64,000 nucleotides of DNA from an uncultured Desulfobulbaceae bacterium. GTDB taxonomy: Bacteria; Desulfobacterota; Desulfobulbia; Desulfobulbales; BM004. Below the pieces are notes generated by a model. It saw only the letters and a program-made list of their open reading frames with translations, had not been told where the DNA came from and made no database searches. This document shows, one piece after another, positions 33,284 to 42,803 of this stretch. A program made the translations under genes and the position numbers. The first letter of the stretch is position 1. Every line of letters starts with the position of its first letter. The stretch lies in contig CAMYKS010000001.1 in NCBI GenBank assembly GCA_947259115.1, forward strand, positions 1-64,000. Reading direction: 5' to 3'.

Positions 33284-35959
33284 TTATTCTTCAGAGAGCT
33301 TTTTGAGCTCATAGAGCAGGTTCAGGGCCTCAAGGGGTGCCAGGGTGTCCGGCTTTATGCCATCAAGTTTTTCACGGATCGGATCAGTACCCGGCCCAAA
33401 AAGGTTCAACTGGTTTGGGTGTTTTGCAGCGCCAGCGCTCCTTTTTTTATTCTGCTGCTTCGCGCCTGCGGCAATGCGGGGTTTGCCCAGGTGGTCAAAT
33501 TCCCCTTTCTCAATATTTTTCAGGATCTCATGGGCTCGTTCCACGACTTTCGGTGGTACGCCGGCAAGGGCCGCCACCTGGATGCCGTAGCTCCTGTTTG
33601 TGCCACCCGGCATGAGCTTATGGAGAAAAATAATAGTATCGTTCCATTCCCGCACCCCGATATGAAAATTCTTAACCCTGTTCCTGGTTAGGGCAAGCTC
33701 GGTGAGTTCATGGTAGTGGGTGGCAAAAAGTGTCTTGACACCCTTGTTGTTTTTATTCACCAGGTCTTCGGCAACAGCCCAGGCTATGGCAAGGCCGTCA
33801 AAGGTGCTGGTGCCCCTGCCGATCTCATCAAGGATGACCAGGCTGTTTTCCGTGGCGTTGTTCAAGATATTGGCCGTTTCATTCATCTCAACCATGAAGG
33901 TTGACTGGCCGCGGCGCAGGTCATCCATGGCCCCCACCCGGGTGAATATACGATCAACAACACCGATTTCAGCTCTTTCAGCTGGAACAAAACTTCCCAT
34001 CTGGGCCATGAGCACAATGAGTGCGGTCTGGCGCAGGACCGTGGATTTTCCTGCCATATTGGGACCGGTGATTATCAGGACCTCTTCATTCTCCTGGTCC
34101 AAATGAATATCGTTGGGTACAAAGCGGCCGGCCGGCAGGGTCTGTTCAATAACCGGATGCCTCCCTTCAATAATGGTAATAATTTCGCTGTTCTCGACCT
34201 GGGGTTTTACATATCTGTTGCGCCGCGCTGCTTCCGCCAGGCAGGCAAAATAGTCAAGACGTGCCAGATGTGCTGCAGTTTCCAGTAATATGCGGCTCTG
34301 TGCCGCAACCTCATTTCTGATGTCAGTAAAAATCCGGTATTCCAGATCAAGCCGTTTTTCCTCGGCTCCCATGACCTTGCTTTCAAATTCCTTCAGCTCA
34401 GGGGTTATGAAGCGTTCGGCATTTACCAGGGTCTGTTTGCGGATGAAATACTCAGGGACATTTGCCACCTGGCCACGGCTTACCTCAAGGTAATAGCCGA
34501 ACACCTTGTTAAAGCCGATTTTAAGCTTGGCTATACCGGAGAGCTCGCGCTCTTTGGCCTCAAGGGCAAGGATCATCCCCCTGCCGTCCCGCTGGATTGC
34601 CATGAGTTCATCCAGTTCAGGATGGAAATCATCCTTGATAATTTTGCCCTCGCGCATGGTTACAGGGGCATCGTCTCTGATGCTGTTATCAAGCAGGGTC
34701 TTTATTTCTGGCAGTACGTTAAGGTCGGAACCTATCTGCTGCAAAACCCCGTCTTTTATTTCCGTAACAAGATCCTTGATTGCAGGCAATTGAGCCAGTG
34801 TATTGCGAATGGCTAAAAGGTCTCTGGGATTGGCGCTGCCAAGGACCACCCTGCTGTTCAGCCGTTCAAGGTCATAAGCATCGGCCAACAGGCTGCGCAG
34901 ATTTTCCCGTAACCTGTTGTCATTAAAAAGCAATTCCACGGCCTGGAGCCGGGTACAAATCCGGTCCACCTGCCGCAGGGGGAAAAGCAGCCTGCGCTTG
35001 AGGAGGCGTGCGCCCATGGGGGTAGAGGTATAGTCAAGGGTATCAAGCAGAGATCCATTTCTGCTGGAGCCGACGATTGTCTGGGACAGTTCCAGGTTTC
35101 TGCGTGAGGGTTCATCAACAATCAAGACATCTTCAAGATTGACGGGAATGAGTTTTTCAATATGGGAGCAGGCGGTTTTCTGGGTTTCCAAGACATACTG
35201 CAGCAGCGCTCCGGCAGCAGAAATACCGGCCAGCATTTGTTCACAGCCAAATCCGGCCAGGTTCAGGGTCTGAAAATGTTCAAGCAGGGTTTCCCTGGCG
35301 GTTTCAAAATAAAACGTATGTTCAGCACGTTTGGTCAGGCAAAGATCCGGCAGAAAGCCTTTGATGCTTTTAATAACATCCTGGTTGCTTTCCTCCCCCG
35401 ATTCGTCAATAAGGAGCTCTGCAGGTGCCATGCGGGAGAGTTCATCAAACAGTTCATCGAGGTCCCCATGCTGGCTGACCAGGAACTCCCCGGTTGAAAT
35501 ATCAAGGTAGGCTCCACCATAAGGTGCGCCAGACTTATCTGCAGACAAAGATACTGCAGAAAGATAGCGGTTGCTTTTATCGTCAAGGAGCTGCTCATCG
35601 GTGGTTACACCGGGGGTTACGACCCGCACGACCTCACGTTTGACGATCTTGCCGCTTTTTACCTGGCGGGGGTCTTCAACCTGCTCGCAAATAGCCACCC
35701 TGTGACCGGCTTTAACAAGTTTGGCCAGATAGGAGGAAACCGCATGGTGGGGGACGCCGCACATGGGTATTTTATTCTCGTCATTTTTGCTGCTGCGTGA
35801 GGTAAGCGTTATGCCAAGTATTTTGGCAGCAACAACAGCATCATCAAAGAACATTTCGTAAAAGTCGCCCATGCGGTAAAAGAGGATGGCATCCTCATGT
35901 GAGGCCTTGATCTCCATAAACTGCTGGAGCATGGGGGTGATTTTTTGTGTTTTGGTCAT
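33284..35959 (-). CDS. mutS: DNA mismatch repair protein MutS
   Basis: An 891-residue MutS1. The mismatch-recognition domain starts with KITPMLQQFMEIKASHEDAILFYRMGDFYEMF, which includes the Phe-x-Glu wedge (FYEMF). The ATPase has Walker A TGPNMAGKSTVLRQ, the STFMVEMNETANIL signature and Walker B VILDEIGRGTSTFDG. The C-terminal region is basic (GAKQQNKKRSAGAAK) before a short dimerisation helix. The protein binds mispaired DNA and recruits MutL. It appears complete and normal. Confidence 0.98.
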   Translation of the reverse strand: MTKTQKITPMLQQFMEIKASHEDAILFYRMGDFYEMFFDDAVVAAKILGITLTSRSSKNDENKIPMCGVPHHAVSSYLAKLVKAGHRVAICEQVEDPRQVKSGKIVKREVVRVVTPGVTTDEQLLDDKSNRYLSAVSLSADKSGAPYGGAYLDISTGEFLVSQHGDLDELFDELSRMAPAELLIDESGEESNQDVIKSIKGFLPDLCLTKRAEHTFYFETARETLLEHFQTLNLAGFGCEQMLAGISAAGALLQYVLETQKTACSHIEKLIPVNLEDVLIVDEPSRRNLELSQTIVGSSRNGSLLDTLDYTSTPMGARLLKRRLLFPLRQVDRICTRLQAVELLFNDNRLRENLRSLLADAYDLERLNSRVVLGSANPRDLLAIRNTLAQLPAIKDLVTEIKDGVLQQIGSDLNVLPEIKTLLDNSIRDDAPVTMREGKIIKDDFHPELDELMAIQRDGRGMILALEAKERELSGIAKLKIGFNKVFGYYLEVSRGQVANVPEYFIRKQTLVNAERFITPELKEFESKVMGAEEKRLDLEYRIFTDIRNEVAAQSRILLETAAHLARLDYFACLAEAARRNRYVKPQVENSEIITIIEGRHPVIEQTLPAGRFVPNDIHLDQENEEVLIITGPNMAGKSTVLRQTALIVLMAQMGSFVPAERAEIGVVDRIFTRVGAMDDLRRGQSTFMVEMNETANILNNATENSLVILDEIGRGTSTFDGLAIAWAVAEDLVNKNNKGVKTLFATHYHELTELALTRNRVKNFHIGVREWNDTIIFLHKLMPGGTNRSYGIQVAALAGVPPKVVERAHEILKNIEKGEFDHLGKPRIAAGAKQQNKKRSAGAAKHPNQLNLFGPGTDPIREKLDGIKPDTLAPLEALNLLYELKKLSEE

Positions 35960-36020
35960 GGTTTGCTATTAAATATTCCTTCAATCTTTAAGATAAGGAT
36001 ATAATTAAAAAGTTTCATTT

Positions 36021-36227
36021 GTTCATTTTTGCTTGCCCAAAAACGAACCAAAAAGGGCAGCCAATCACTCGCCGTTTCACTGCTGGTCCGACTGTGTCGA
36101 ACTGCCCTGTGCCCCTCGAAACGACCGGGAGTTTGAAAACCCGCGGAGTTTATGCCCCACAGGGGTGCTCAAACAGGTCAATCTCCTGTTTCGGTCGTTT
36201 CTGTGGTGCTCGGCTGCGTGAAATGGC
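36021..36227. repeat. Dispersed palindromic repeat, copy C
   Basis: Begins GTTCATTTTTGCTTGCCCAA and ends near GCGTGAAATGGC; internal parts include CGAAACGACCGGGAGTTTGA and TTTCGGTCGTTTCTGTGG. A second copy lies in the opposite orientation at 53146-53319, with the same outer and inner boxes but a shorter middle. It fills most of the mutS-HIT gap. No coding potential. Confidence 0.8.
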
Positions 36228-36244
36228 CTAAAACCCAATACACT

Positions 36245-36757
36245 TTATATTTTTTTACCATTAGATTTTAACAGTTTCTGAAAATCAGGCAGCAACTGGT
36301 CAAAAGTACTTTCAATATGCTCAGGGATCGTGCGCACCTCGGAGAGCACAGTCATGAAGTTGTGATCCCCCTCCCAGCGCGGCACCACATGAAAATGCAG
36401 ATGATCCGGGTGGCCGGCTCCGGCAACAGCACCAAGGTTGAGGCCGACATTAAAGCCATCCGGGTTATTATTTTTTCTTAAAATTGCAACGGACTCCCGG
36501 ATCATATCAAACAAAGCAGCGCTTTCATCAGGCTGCAGATCGCTGATATCAGCAATATGACGGCTGGGCGCCACTAAAAGATGCCCGTTGGCATAAGGAA
36601 AGCGGTTCAGGAGAACCACGGTTTTTTCATCACGGCACAGGAGCAGGCTTTCTTTTTCATGTTTTTTGCCCGGGCCTGTCTCAAAAATACAGCTTTTGTC
36701 CGGTGGGTCCTGCTCCTGGATGTAGCTCATCCGCCATGGCGTCCAGAGGTTTTTCAC
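36245..36757 (-). CDS. HIT-family nucleotide hydrolase/phosphorylase
   Basis: A 170-residue histidine-triad protein with the active-site motif DHLHFHVVPRW (His-x-His-x-His-x-x) and an N-terminal TPWRMSYIQE. Two Cys (SCIF...LLCRDE) occur before NRFPYANGHLLVAPSRH. This pattern fits the bacterial Ap4A phosphorylase-like/AP4A hydrolase branch (nucleoside polyphosphate turnover), but the exact substrate cannot be told. It overlaps the phosphoesterase gene upstream by 4 bp. Confidence 0.9.
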   Translation of the reverse strand: MKNLWTPWRMSYIQEQDPPDKSCIFETGPGKKHEKESLLLCRDEKTVVLLNRFPYANGHLLVAPSRHIADISDLQPDESAALFDMIRESVAILRKNNNPDGFNVGLNLGAVAGAGHPDHLHFHVVPRWEGDHNFMTVLSEVRTIPEHIESTFDQLLPDFQKLLKSNGKKI

Positions 36758-37233
36758 AGTGTGTTCCCCATGAAGTGAATTTTGCCTTCCATGCTGCTTC
36801 CGTCAACTTTTATTACACCATAGGATGCTGTTGCCGTGAAGCTGCCCGGATTCACCATAAGAGTCGGTCCGTAACGCTGGCAGACAGGCTTATGGGTATG
36901 GCCATACACAATGCAGTCAATAGGCGCAAAAGCATCGAACAATTTATCTTCTATATTTTGCATATAGCCGGCACCGTGAACAAGCGCGATGCGGAAACTA
37001 CCCACCTCGATAATCTTGCTGGCAGGCAATGTAGCTCTGGTTTTTGGGCCGCACATGTTGCCATGCACGGCATGAACGGTTTTTCCTGCAAAGACCTCCA
37101 GCACAGAAAGGCTTGTCAGGTCGCCGGCATGCAAAATCATGTCAGCATCAGCAAAGCATTGCTGAGCTTTTTCCCGAAACCACTTGTCGGGTTGGATAAG
37201 ATGTGTGTCGGAAAGAACGCCGATGGTAATCAT
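36754..37233 (-). CDS. YfcE/MJ0936-type metallophosphoesterase
   Basis: A 159-residue calcineurin-fold phosphodiesterase. Metal-binding motifs are all present: GVLSDTHL, ILHAGDLTS, VHGNMCG, VHGAGYM and YGHTHKP. Small members hydrolyse phosphodiesters with Mn or Ni; physiological substrates are unknown. It is 6 bp behind the DUF4139 gene and overlaps the HIT gene, so the three are one operon. Confidence 0.92.
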   Translation of the reverse strand: MITIGVLSDTHLIQPDKWFREKAQQCFADADMILHAGDLTSLSVLEVFAGKTVHAVHGNMCGPKTRATLPASKIIEVGSFRIALVHGAGYMQNIEDKLFDAFAPIDCIVYGHTHKPVCQRYGPTLMVNPGSFTATASYGVIKVDGSSMEGKIHFMGNTL

Positions 37234-37239
37234 ATGGAA

Positions 37240-38688
37240 TTAAAACTTTACCTTCACCCTGTAGAGAAGCTCCGCAGAGCCCTTGGCCGGAACCTTTACG
37301 AGCCATTCCGCCTCAGAGGAACTTATCTTTTTATGACTGTGGCTTTCAGATAAAATTTCCCAGTCGCCGGGCATGGGCTCTACCACCCTGACCGTCACAT
37401 TTTTATCCTTGCCGTTTTTCAGTTCAATGCGATAGCCGCTTTCAAAGACATAATTATATTCACCAAAGCCGGCAAGTTTTTTAAAGTCCGTCTGTTTGCG
37501 GTCTGCCGTGATGTCAAAGGCATTGCCGAGCTTAAGCCTGACCGTCTCATTTTCAGGGGTATGGTCTATGCGGTCTTCCCCGACAAACTGCACCGCTCCG
37601 GTGCTGTCCTGCTTGTAGACCCGGACGATACCCTTTGGCAGCGGCAGGCCCAGGTTTTCTGCTTTTTTGTTTTCAAAGGAGAGGTATACTGCCACCTTGA
37701 TCTTGGAGCCCAGGTCTCCGGACCTGTTCCGGTAATAGTGATCCTGGCCCTTGAGGAGATACTCCTTGGCGCTTGCAATTGTATCTGCCTGCAACAGGGC
37801 GACTTGCTTTGTCTGATTTTCCAGGATATCGGTTGTTCTGTCCATGCTATAGAGATGGTAATCCAGAAGAGATTCCTGGGCCATTCTTGGAGCTGCAGCA
37901 GCATAGGCGACTTCGGCTGCTTCCCTTATCATTCTTTTTTCAAAAACAGGCTGTACCTGGTGTACATCACCTGCAACAAGCTGCAGCTTGGCATTTTTAT
38001 ATGATGCGCCGCTTGTATTGGTCAGGGTCACCCAGCCAAGTAGGTTGAGTCTGCTTTCGTCGTTGTTCAGTTCGGCCACGTAATCAGCCTGCCAGCTGAG
38101 GCCACCTGTGAGATAGCTTAACTCAAGTTCCTGCTCCTTGCCCTTTTTGCTAGCCAGCTGCATGACCAGTGTCGGCTTGTCGCGCAGATTTTCAGGCACA
38201 TCGGGAAAAATGAGACGCCCGCCTGAAAGCCCTGTTTCAATCCTGTCGCCAACCCTGAGCACTACGCCGTTATTGGCGCTTAGCACAGTGGCCTGTTCCA
38301 CGGTTTCCTCACCGGTTGTCGGGTGGGTTTTGATGACCCCGATGCTTCTGCCCACGTATTTTTCAAGGAGCTTCTGGGGGGTGAGCAGGTCAAAATCAAA
38401 GTTCTGCTCAATTACCACCAGACCATCCTGCTGAGACCCGCTTTGCAGGAGGGCGGTTTCCGGCCGCATCATGCCGCTCACCTCACGGAATGCCAGGGTG
38501 CTTTCGCCCGTCGGCAGGGTGATTCTGCGCTTATCCTTCACCAGGGCAAGGTTCTCATTGTAAATGGTAACCGCAACCTCTTTCTGGTCAGCCAGGGTGC
38601 TCGTTTTTTCATGGGAAGCTGCCATACCGGTTCCGGCAGACAATAGAAAAATCAGCAGGACTATCCCTGTAATGTATTTATTAGCCAT
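37240..38688 (-). CDS. Secreted DUF4139-family protein
   Basis: A 482-residue protein with an N-terminal signal peptide (YITGIVLLIFLLSAGTGMAAS). The region EVAVTIYNENLALVKDKR is the known DUF4139 start, followed by beta-rich repeats (SYLTGGLSWQADYVAEL, GWVTLTNTSGASYKNAKLQLVAGDV). The C-terminal tail ends in YRVKVKF. The family is exported and uncharacterised; some members are annotated as mucoidy inhibitor-like. It begins the HIT/phosphoesterase operon. Confidence 0.88.
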   Translation of the reverse strand: MANKYITGIVLLIFLLSAGTGMAASHEKTSTLADQKEVAVTIYNENLALVKDKRRITLPTGESTLAFREVSGMMRPETALLQSGSQQDGLVVIEQNFDFDLLTPQKLLEKYVGRSIGVIKTHPTTGEETVEQATVLSANNGVVLRVGDRIETGLSGGRLIFPDVPENLRDKPTLVMQLASKKGKEQELELSYLTGGLSWQADYVAELNNDESRLNLLGWVTLTNTSGASYKNAKLQLVAGDVHQVQPVFEKRMIREAAEVAYAAAAPRMAQESLLDYHLYSMDRTTDILENQTKQVALLQADTIASAKEYLLKGQDHYYRNRSGDLGSKIKVAVYLSFENKKAENLGLPLPKGIVRVYKQDSTGAVQFVGEDRIDHTPENETVRLKLGNAFDITADRKQTDFKKLAGFGEYNYVFESGYRIELKNGKDKNVTVRVVEPMPGDWEILSESHSHKKISSSEAEWLVKVPAKGSAELLYRVKVKF

Positions 38689-38981
38689 AATTCCTCCAGT
38701 CTTTTTAAGTTTGCAGCCCGATTGTCGAGGCGACCCTTTCAGGCAAAACTGTTCACTTCAACTTAATTCATCTATGATCAGATACAGAGATGATTTATTC
38801 CAGTTAACCAAAAAAATCAAAAGGTCATTTGAGCTCCTGCACAATCTTCTTCTTTTATACGCCGGGAGCCATAATCTTATCGTTGCATAAAAGTACGCAA
38901 AAACGTATAGTAGGCCGCTTATTTATCAATATAATTTCATTTTTCCAGAACTTCGATACAAATCTTGAGGAGCAAAAAATA

Positions 38982-39545
38982 ATGTATACCGCATCAGATT
39001 TACGCAAAGGCCTGAAAATTCAAATTGACGGTGAACCCTATATTGTCCTTGACTTCCAGTTCTCCAAGCCGGGCAAAGGCCAGGCCCTCTACCGCACCAA
39101 GCTCAAAAACATGGTGAACGGCAACCAGTTTGACCGCACATTCAGGTCCAACGACAAGTTTGAAAAGGCCCCGCTTGAAGAAAGAACCATGCAGTACCTT
39201 TACTCCCAGGGAGATGAGTTTCATTTCATGGATACAAAAAACTATGAACAGATTGTTATTTCCCGGGAGCAGATGGCAGACAATGTTAACTTTCTCATAG
39301 ATAATATGGAGGTGCAGATCCTGCTTTTTAACGACAATCCCATAGGCGTCACCCTGCCAAACTTTGTGAACCTGACAATAACAAGGGCAGATCCCTGGGC
39401 CAAAGGGGACACCTCGGGCAGTGATTCGAAACCTGTTACCGTTGAAACAGGGTATGAACTCCAGGTGCCGCCCTTTGTGGAAGAGGGCGACAAGATCCAG
39501 ATCGACACCCGGACCGGTACGTATATGACCAGGGTCAAGGAGTAA
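38982..39545 (+). CDS. efp: Elongation factor P
   Basis: EF-P rescues ribosomes stalled at polyproline. The true start is the ATG at 38982 after GAGGAG, giving 187 residues. The open frame upstream to 38829 is not supported. The modifiable lysine is K32 in SKPGKGQALYRTK, corresponding to E. coli K34. The presence of epmA next door implies beta-lysylation as in enterobacteria. The last codon lies at the edge of the 127-bp inverted-repeat element. Confidence 0.97.
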   Translation: MYTASDLRKGLKIQIDGEPYIVLDFQFSKPGKGQALYRTKLKNMVNGNQFDRTFRSNDKFEKAPLEERTMQYLYSQGDEFHFMDTKNYEQIVISREQMADNVNFLIDNMEVQILLFNDNPIGVTLPNFVNLTITRADPWAKGDTSGSDSKPVTVETGYELQVPPFVEEGDKIQIDTRTGTYMTRVKE

Positions 39546-39546
39546 T

Positions 39547-39673
39547 ATTCTGGATCATTAAGGCGCCGGCTGCATCCCATTTTCGGTGTCATCGCCAGTC
39601 CGGCATGGGGAACCATAGCCGAACTGACTCTTCCTTGAATCTGGGTACATCCGACACCTTAATGATCCAGAAT
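39547..39673. mobile_element. 127-bp element with perfect 17-bp terminal inverted repeats
   Basis: ATTCTGGATCATTAAGG at 39547-39563 and its exact reverse complement CCTTAATGATCCAGAAT at 39657-39673 bound a 127-bp segment with no coding capacity. The left arm begins 2 bp after the efp stop. Only one copy is seen in this window. The perfect ends suggest a recently active non-autonomous element. Confidence 0.75.
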
Positions 39674-39707
39674 AATTATTATAAAAGATCACACCCTGTT
39701 CAACTAA

Positions 39708-40613
39708 ATGCTCAACAAATCAGGCCTGAAAAAACGGGCCGCACTCATCCAGGCCATTCGCCGATTTTTCATCGCCAGGGATTATATTGAGGTTGATACG
39801 CCTCTGAGGCTGCCGGTCCTGATACCCGAGGCCCATATTGAACCGGTGGCGTCAGGCGACCACTTTCTGCAGACCTCTCCGGAGATCTGTATGAAGCGGC
39901 TGCTGGCGGAAGCCGGCTGTGAAAAAATTTTCCAGATCTGCAAATGCTTTCGGAAAAATGAACGGGGCGAGAGGCATCTGCCTGAACTCACCATGCTGGA
40001 ATGGTACAGGACCGGTTGTGATTACCTCTCCCTCATGGACGAGTGTGAGGACATGATAAATGAAGTGGCCCGTGCAACAGGGCACAGGGGCTCAGTTCCA
40101 GTGCAGGGGCATATTGTCAGCCTGGAAAAGCCGTGGGAGCGGCTCACGGTTGCTGATGCCTTTGTACAATTTGCACCTGTTTCACTGAACCGGGCCCTTG
40201 AACAAAAAACTTTTGATGAAGTGCTCTGCACCCATATAGAGCCCCAACTCGGCATAAAAAAACCTGTGTTTCTCTATGACTATCCCATTGAACTCGGGGC
40301 TTTAGCCAGAAGCAAAAAAGAGGACCAGGCCCTGGCTGAGCGCTTTGAGATTTATATGGCTGGGCTGGAACTGGCCAACGGCTTTTCAGAGTTAACGAAT
40401 CAGGAAGAACAAAAGAAGAGATTTGCAACGGAGCAGCAACTGATCAAAAAGCAGGACCGAACTTCAATGGAACTACCCCAAAAATTCCTCTCAGCCCTTG
40501 CCGGAATGCCCGAGGCAGCAGGCATAGCCCTTGGTGTTGACAGGCTGGCCATGGTTTTACTCGGCACAGCAACCATCGACCGGGTGGTATCCTTTACTCC
40601 TGAAGATTTATAA
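39708..40613 (+). CDS. epmA: EF-P beta-lysylation ligase (EpmA/PoxA)
   Basis: A 301-residue class II lysyl-tRNA-synthetase paralogue without the anticodon-binding domain. Typical sequences are EVDTPLRLPVLIPEAHIEPV, SPEICMKRLLAEAG, LPELTMLEWYR and the C-terminal GVDRLAMVLLG. EpmA attaches beta-lysine to EF-P. The gene is 163 bp downstream of efp, with only the inverted-repeat element between. EpmB (lysine 2,3-aminomutase) is not in the window. Confidence 0.93.
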   Translation: MLNKSGLKKRAALIQAIRRFFIARDYIEVDTPLRLPVLIPEAHIEPVASGDHFLQTSPEICMKRLLAEAGCEKIFQICKCFRKNERGERHLPELTMLEWYRTGCDYLSLMDECEDMINEVARATGHRGSVPVQGHIVSLEKPWERLTVADAFVQFAPVSLNRALEQKTFDEVLCTHIEPQLGIKKPVFLYDYPIELGALARSKKEDQALAERFEIYMAGLELANGFSELTNQEEQKKRFATEQQLIKKQDRTSMELPQKFLSALAGMPEAAGIALGVDRLAMVLLGTATIDRVVSFTPEDL

Positions 40614-40644
40614 CCGCAGTTTTACTGCTAAGCAAAGATTACAT

Positions 40645-40872
40645 TAGCCCGTATATTTCATGAACAGTTTTGAAAAATTAGTTTAAATATCAATTTTTGT
40701 AGTTTAAATTTTATATTCCCAGTCATTGTCCTGTTACAGTTTGTACCAAGTGACTGAATAGATTTTTTTCAAAACTGTCCGCCCTTCGGGTAAGCCGAGA
40801 CATCCGTATAGTCTGCAGTGTTAGGCGTTTCGCATACTAAAGTATAGCTCAAATCGTGAAAAATGCGGGTTA
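40645..40872. mobile_element. MITE-like element family 2, copy A (228 bp)
   Basis: Begins TAGCCCGTATATTTCATGA and ends TCGTGAAAAATGCGGGTTA, which are imperfect inverted repeats of about 19 bp. It shares long blocks with 51907-52166 (for example GTTTCGCATACTAAAGTATA and GACTGAATAGATTTTTTT). No coding sequence. It lies between epmA and the rhomboid gene. Confidence 0.85.
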
Positions 40873-40879
40873 GCCCGGG

Positions 40880-41722
40880 TCAGGAAAGAAGCAGCAGATA
40901 AAGGCTGCTGAGAATGGCCCAGAGCAGGATAACGGCTGTGATGATAACGCAGCAGAGTGCTGCAATTTTGTGGCCATATTTTTCACGGCTTCGCTCCTGG
41001 TACCCGAGCAGAAAACCTAATGCGGCCCCGGCAAGCATGCCGCCTCCGTGGGCCCAGTTGTTTATTGACGGCACCATGAAGCCGAACAGGAATATAAAGA
41101 TGGCCCAGCCTCCGATCTGGCGATAGATAGTCTGGCCGTATATCCCGCCTCTGCTTTTACCAAAATACAAAGCTGCGCCGATAAGGCCGCAGACCGCGGC
41201 GGATGCACCAATGGTAAAGGTGACCCCGGCAAGATAGGAAATGAAAAAGCCGATTACCCCGCTGAGCGTGTAAATTAAAAACATGCGGGAATTGCCATAC
41301 TCATGGAGCACCAGCGGACCCAACTGCTTGAGGGCGATCATGTTGAAAAATATATGCATGATGGAACCATGCAGGTAATTGGCAGAGATCAGCGTCCACC
41401 AGCGGTGCAACCGGTCTATGGGTATATAACCGGAGGCTCCAAGCAAAAGGAGGCTGCGATTGTCCGGCGACAGAAAGAAGAAAGGGTTGAAGGAAAGATT
41501 GGTGGAGCGGGCACTGATGAGAAGCGACAGGATATACATTGCCACATTAACCCCGATAAGTACTTTTAGCAGTTGATCACCGTCACTTAGGCCCCTGCCT
41601 ATAAGACGCTGCCAGGCAGAGGTCGGTTTTTTCATGCCGCAGTAAGGGCAGGCAGTCTCATCTCCACTGATAAGTCGTCTGCAATTGGGGCAGAGCAGCG
41701 AACTCCGTTTAATTTGCGTCAT
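40880..41722 (-). CDS. Rhomboid-family intramembrane serine protease with N-terminal zinc ribbon
   Basis: A 280-residue protein. The N terminus CPNCRRLISGDETACPYCG is a zinc ribbon. After one span there are about six more. The catalytic serine is in TIGASAAVCGLIG (GASA rather than GxSG) and the histidine in NNWAHGGGMLAG, while the loop NYLHGSIMHIFFNMIAL gives the HxxxN element. It should cleave transmembrane substrates in the inner membrane. The zinc ribbon is common in this clade of rhomboids; its role is unknown. It is transcribed alone toward the repeat element. Confidence 0.9.
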   Translation of the reverse strand: MTQIKRSSLLCPNCRRLISGDETACPYCGMKKPTSAWQRLIGRGLSDGDQLLKVLIGVNVAMYILSLLISARSTNLSFNPFFFLSPDNRSLLLLGASGYIPIDRLHRWWTLISANYLHGSIMHIFFNMIALKQLGPLVLHEYGNSRMFLIYTLSGVIGFFISYLAGVTFTIGASAAVCGLIGAALYFGKSRGGIYGQTIYRQIGGWAIFIFLFGFMVPSINNWAHGGGMLAGAALGFLLGYQERSREKYGHKIAALCCVIITAVILLWAILSSLYLLLLS

Positions 41723-41877
41723 TTATTATCCTGTTTGAATTTGTCAGGTTTGCGTATTTATAAACTGAAATCTGCTTAATCGGCATTTATTAAAATGATA
41801 AAAAATGAACATCGAACGTTAATTTTAAGTGTTTCTATACCAAACTCAGCCAAACAGATGAGTTTTCCTTAAATGTC

Positions 41878-41948
41878 CTGGACTTCCGCCTGCGCGGGAG
41901 TGACAGTGGTGAATAATTTGTCATCCCCGCGAAGGCGGGGGGATCCAG
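41878..41948. repeat. 71-bp imperfect palindrome (CCCCGCGAAGGCGGGG type)
   Basis: CTGGACTTCCGCCTGCGCGG is mirrored by CCGCGAAGGCGG...GGATCCAG, with TGACA/TGTCA in the centre. It resembles the short GC-rich hairpin repeats scattered through many proteobacterial genomes. The other parts of 41723-42085 are AT-rich without a gene. Confidence 0.8.
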
Positions 41949-42085
41949 TTTTCATTATGCAATGGTCATAAAAGTACAGCAACATGAGAATTATTAAGAG
42001 CCACTTTTTGTAATCATGATAAAAAAAATAGAAGAACCTGAGAATCATTAAGAACCCATATTTTCCAAGTGTCTATGTGAGCCCT

Positions 42086-42123
42086 AAAAAAAGGATGCGC
42101 CACCCAAAGGACACATCCCTTTT
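42086..42123 (-). terminator. Probable intrinsic terminator after the 42154-42522 gene
   Basis: On the minus strand AAAAGGGATGTG...GCGCATCCTTTTTTT forms an imperfect stem with a following T-run, 31 bp past the stop codon. Confidence 0.5.
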
Positions 42124-42153
42124 AAATTTTGTTTATTGTAATAATTTTTGTTG

Positions 42154-42522
42154 TTACGGGGCTTGAAAAATCTTTGCCTCGGTCTTTGCGGGGTTCTTCT
42201 GCAGGTGCCTGTGACGGTTTCCGGCAGAATCAGCAATTCTTTTTACAATGTTAGAAAGATCTGAATTTTGCCAGACCGCAGCAAAATCTGGATTACCCAT
42301 AAGTTTATTGCTTATAATAAAACCGCTCTGTTCTTGGGGGTCAAGCCGAATATCTTCGTATGTAAAAGGTTCTTTCCCCTCCAGTACTCTGCCAAAAAGT
42401 TTCCGAATGGTGTAGACAAAGAATTTTTTCACATCCTCTGTCGATTCCGCAATGTTCAGATTCTGGCGCAATTCCGGCCTTAGCTCCTGTTCGTACTTGG
42501 AAAAAGAAAGTTGTCTTGCCAT
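42154..42522 (-). CDS. Hypothetical soluble protein, 122 residues
   Basis: I do not recognise a family. The protein is a charged alpha-helical polypeptide (MARQLSFSKYEQELRPELRQN, then STEDVKKFFVYTIRKLFGR) with a basic tail. It has no signal peptide or membrane span. The ATG has AAGGAGTAATGCC upstream, a plausible ribosome site, and a terminator follows, so it is probably a real monocistronic gene. Confidence 0.65.
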   Translation of the reverse strand: MARQLSFSKYEQELRPELRQNLNIAESTEDVKKFFVYTIRKLFGRVLEGKEPFTYEDIRLDPQEQSGFIISNKLMGNPDFAAVWQNSDLSNIVKRIADSAGNRHRHLQKNPAKTEAKIFQAP

Positions 42523-42803
42523 GGCATTACTCCTTATAGCCTGATTATTGGTTTATCTTTCCCGTTGCCGACTATTCAACATAAATGTCCTGGGGCTTTT
42601 ACGTCATATACGCTCCTCCATATGCTCATTTTGATGTAATGAAATGAATAACTGTTCGCCTCATGTTTATAATATAATATATTTTTAACCATTAGCCAGT
42701 GCTGAATACAAGGAAGATTTTTGTCTGGCGGGTCGCTTCCGCTTCTGATAATCTGAAACAGGCCGGAATTATTAGAGTTCAGCAAAATACCCATATTTTT
42801 GCC

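Noticed and set aside
38829-38981. N-terminal extension of EF-P
   Set aside because: The open frame upstream is AT-rich and non-conserved; the ATG at 38982 has the ribosome site and gives the standard 187-residue protein.
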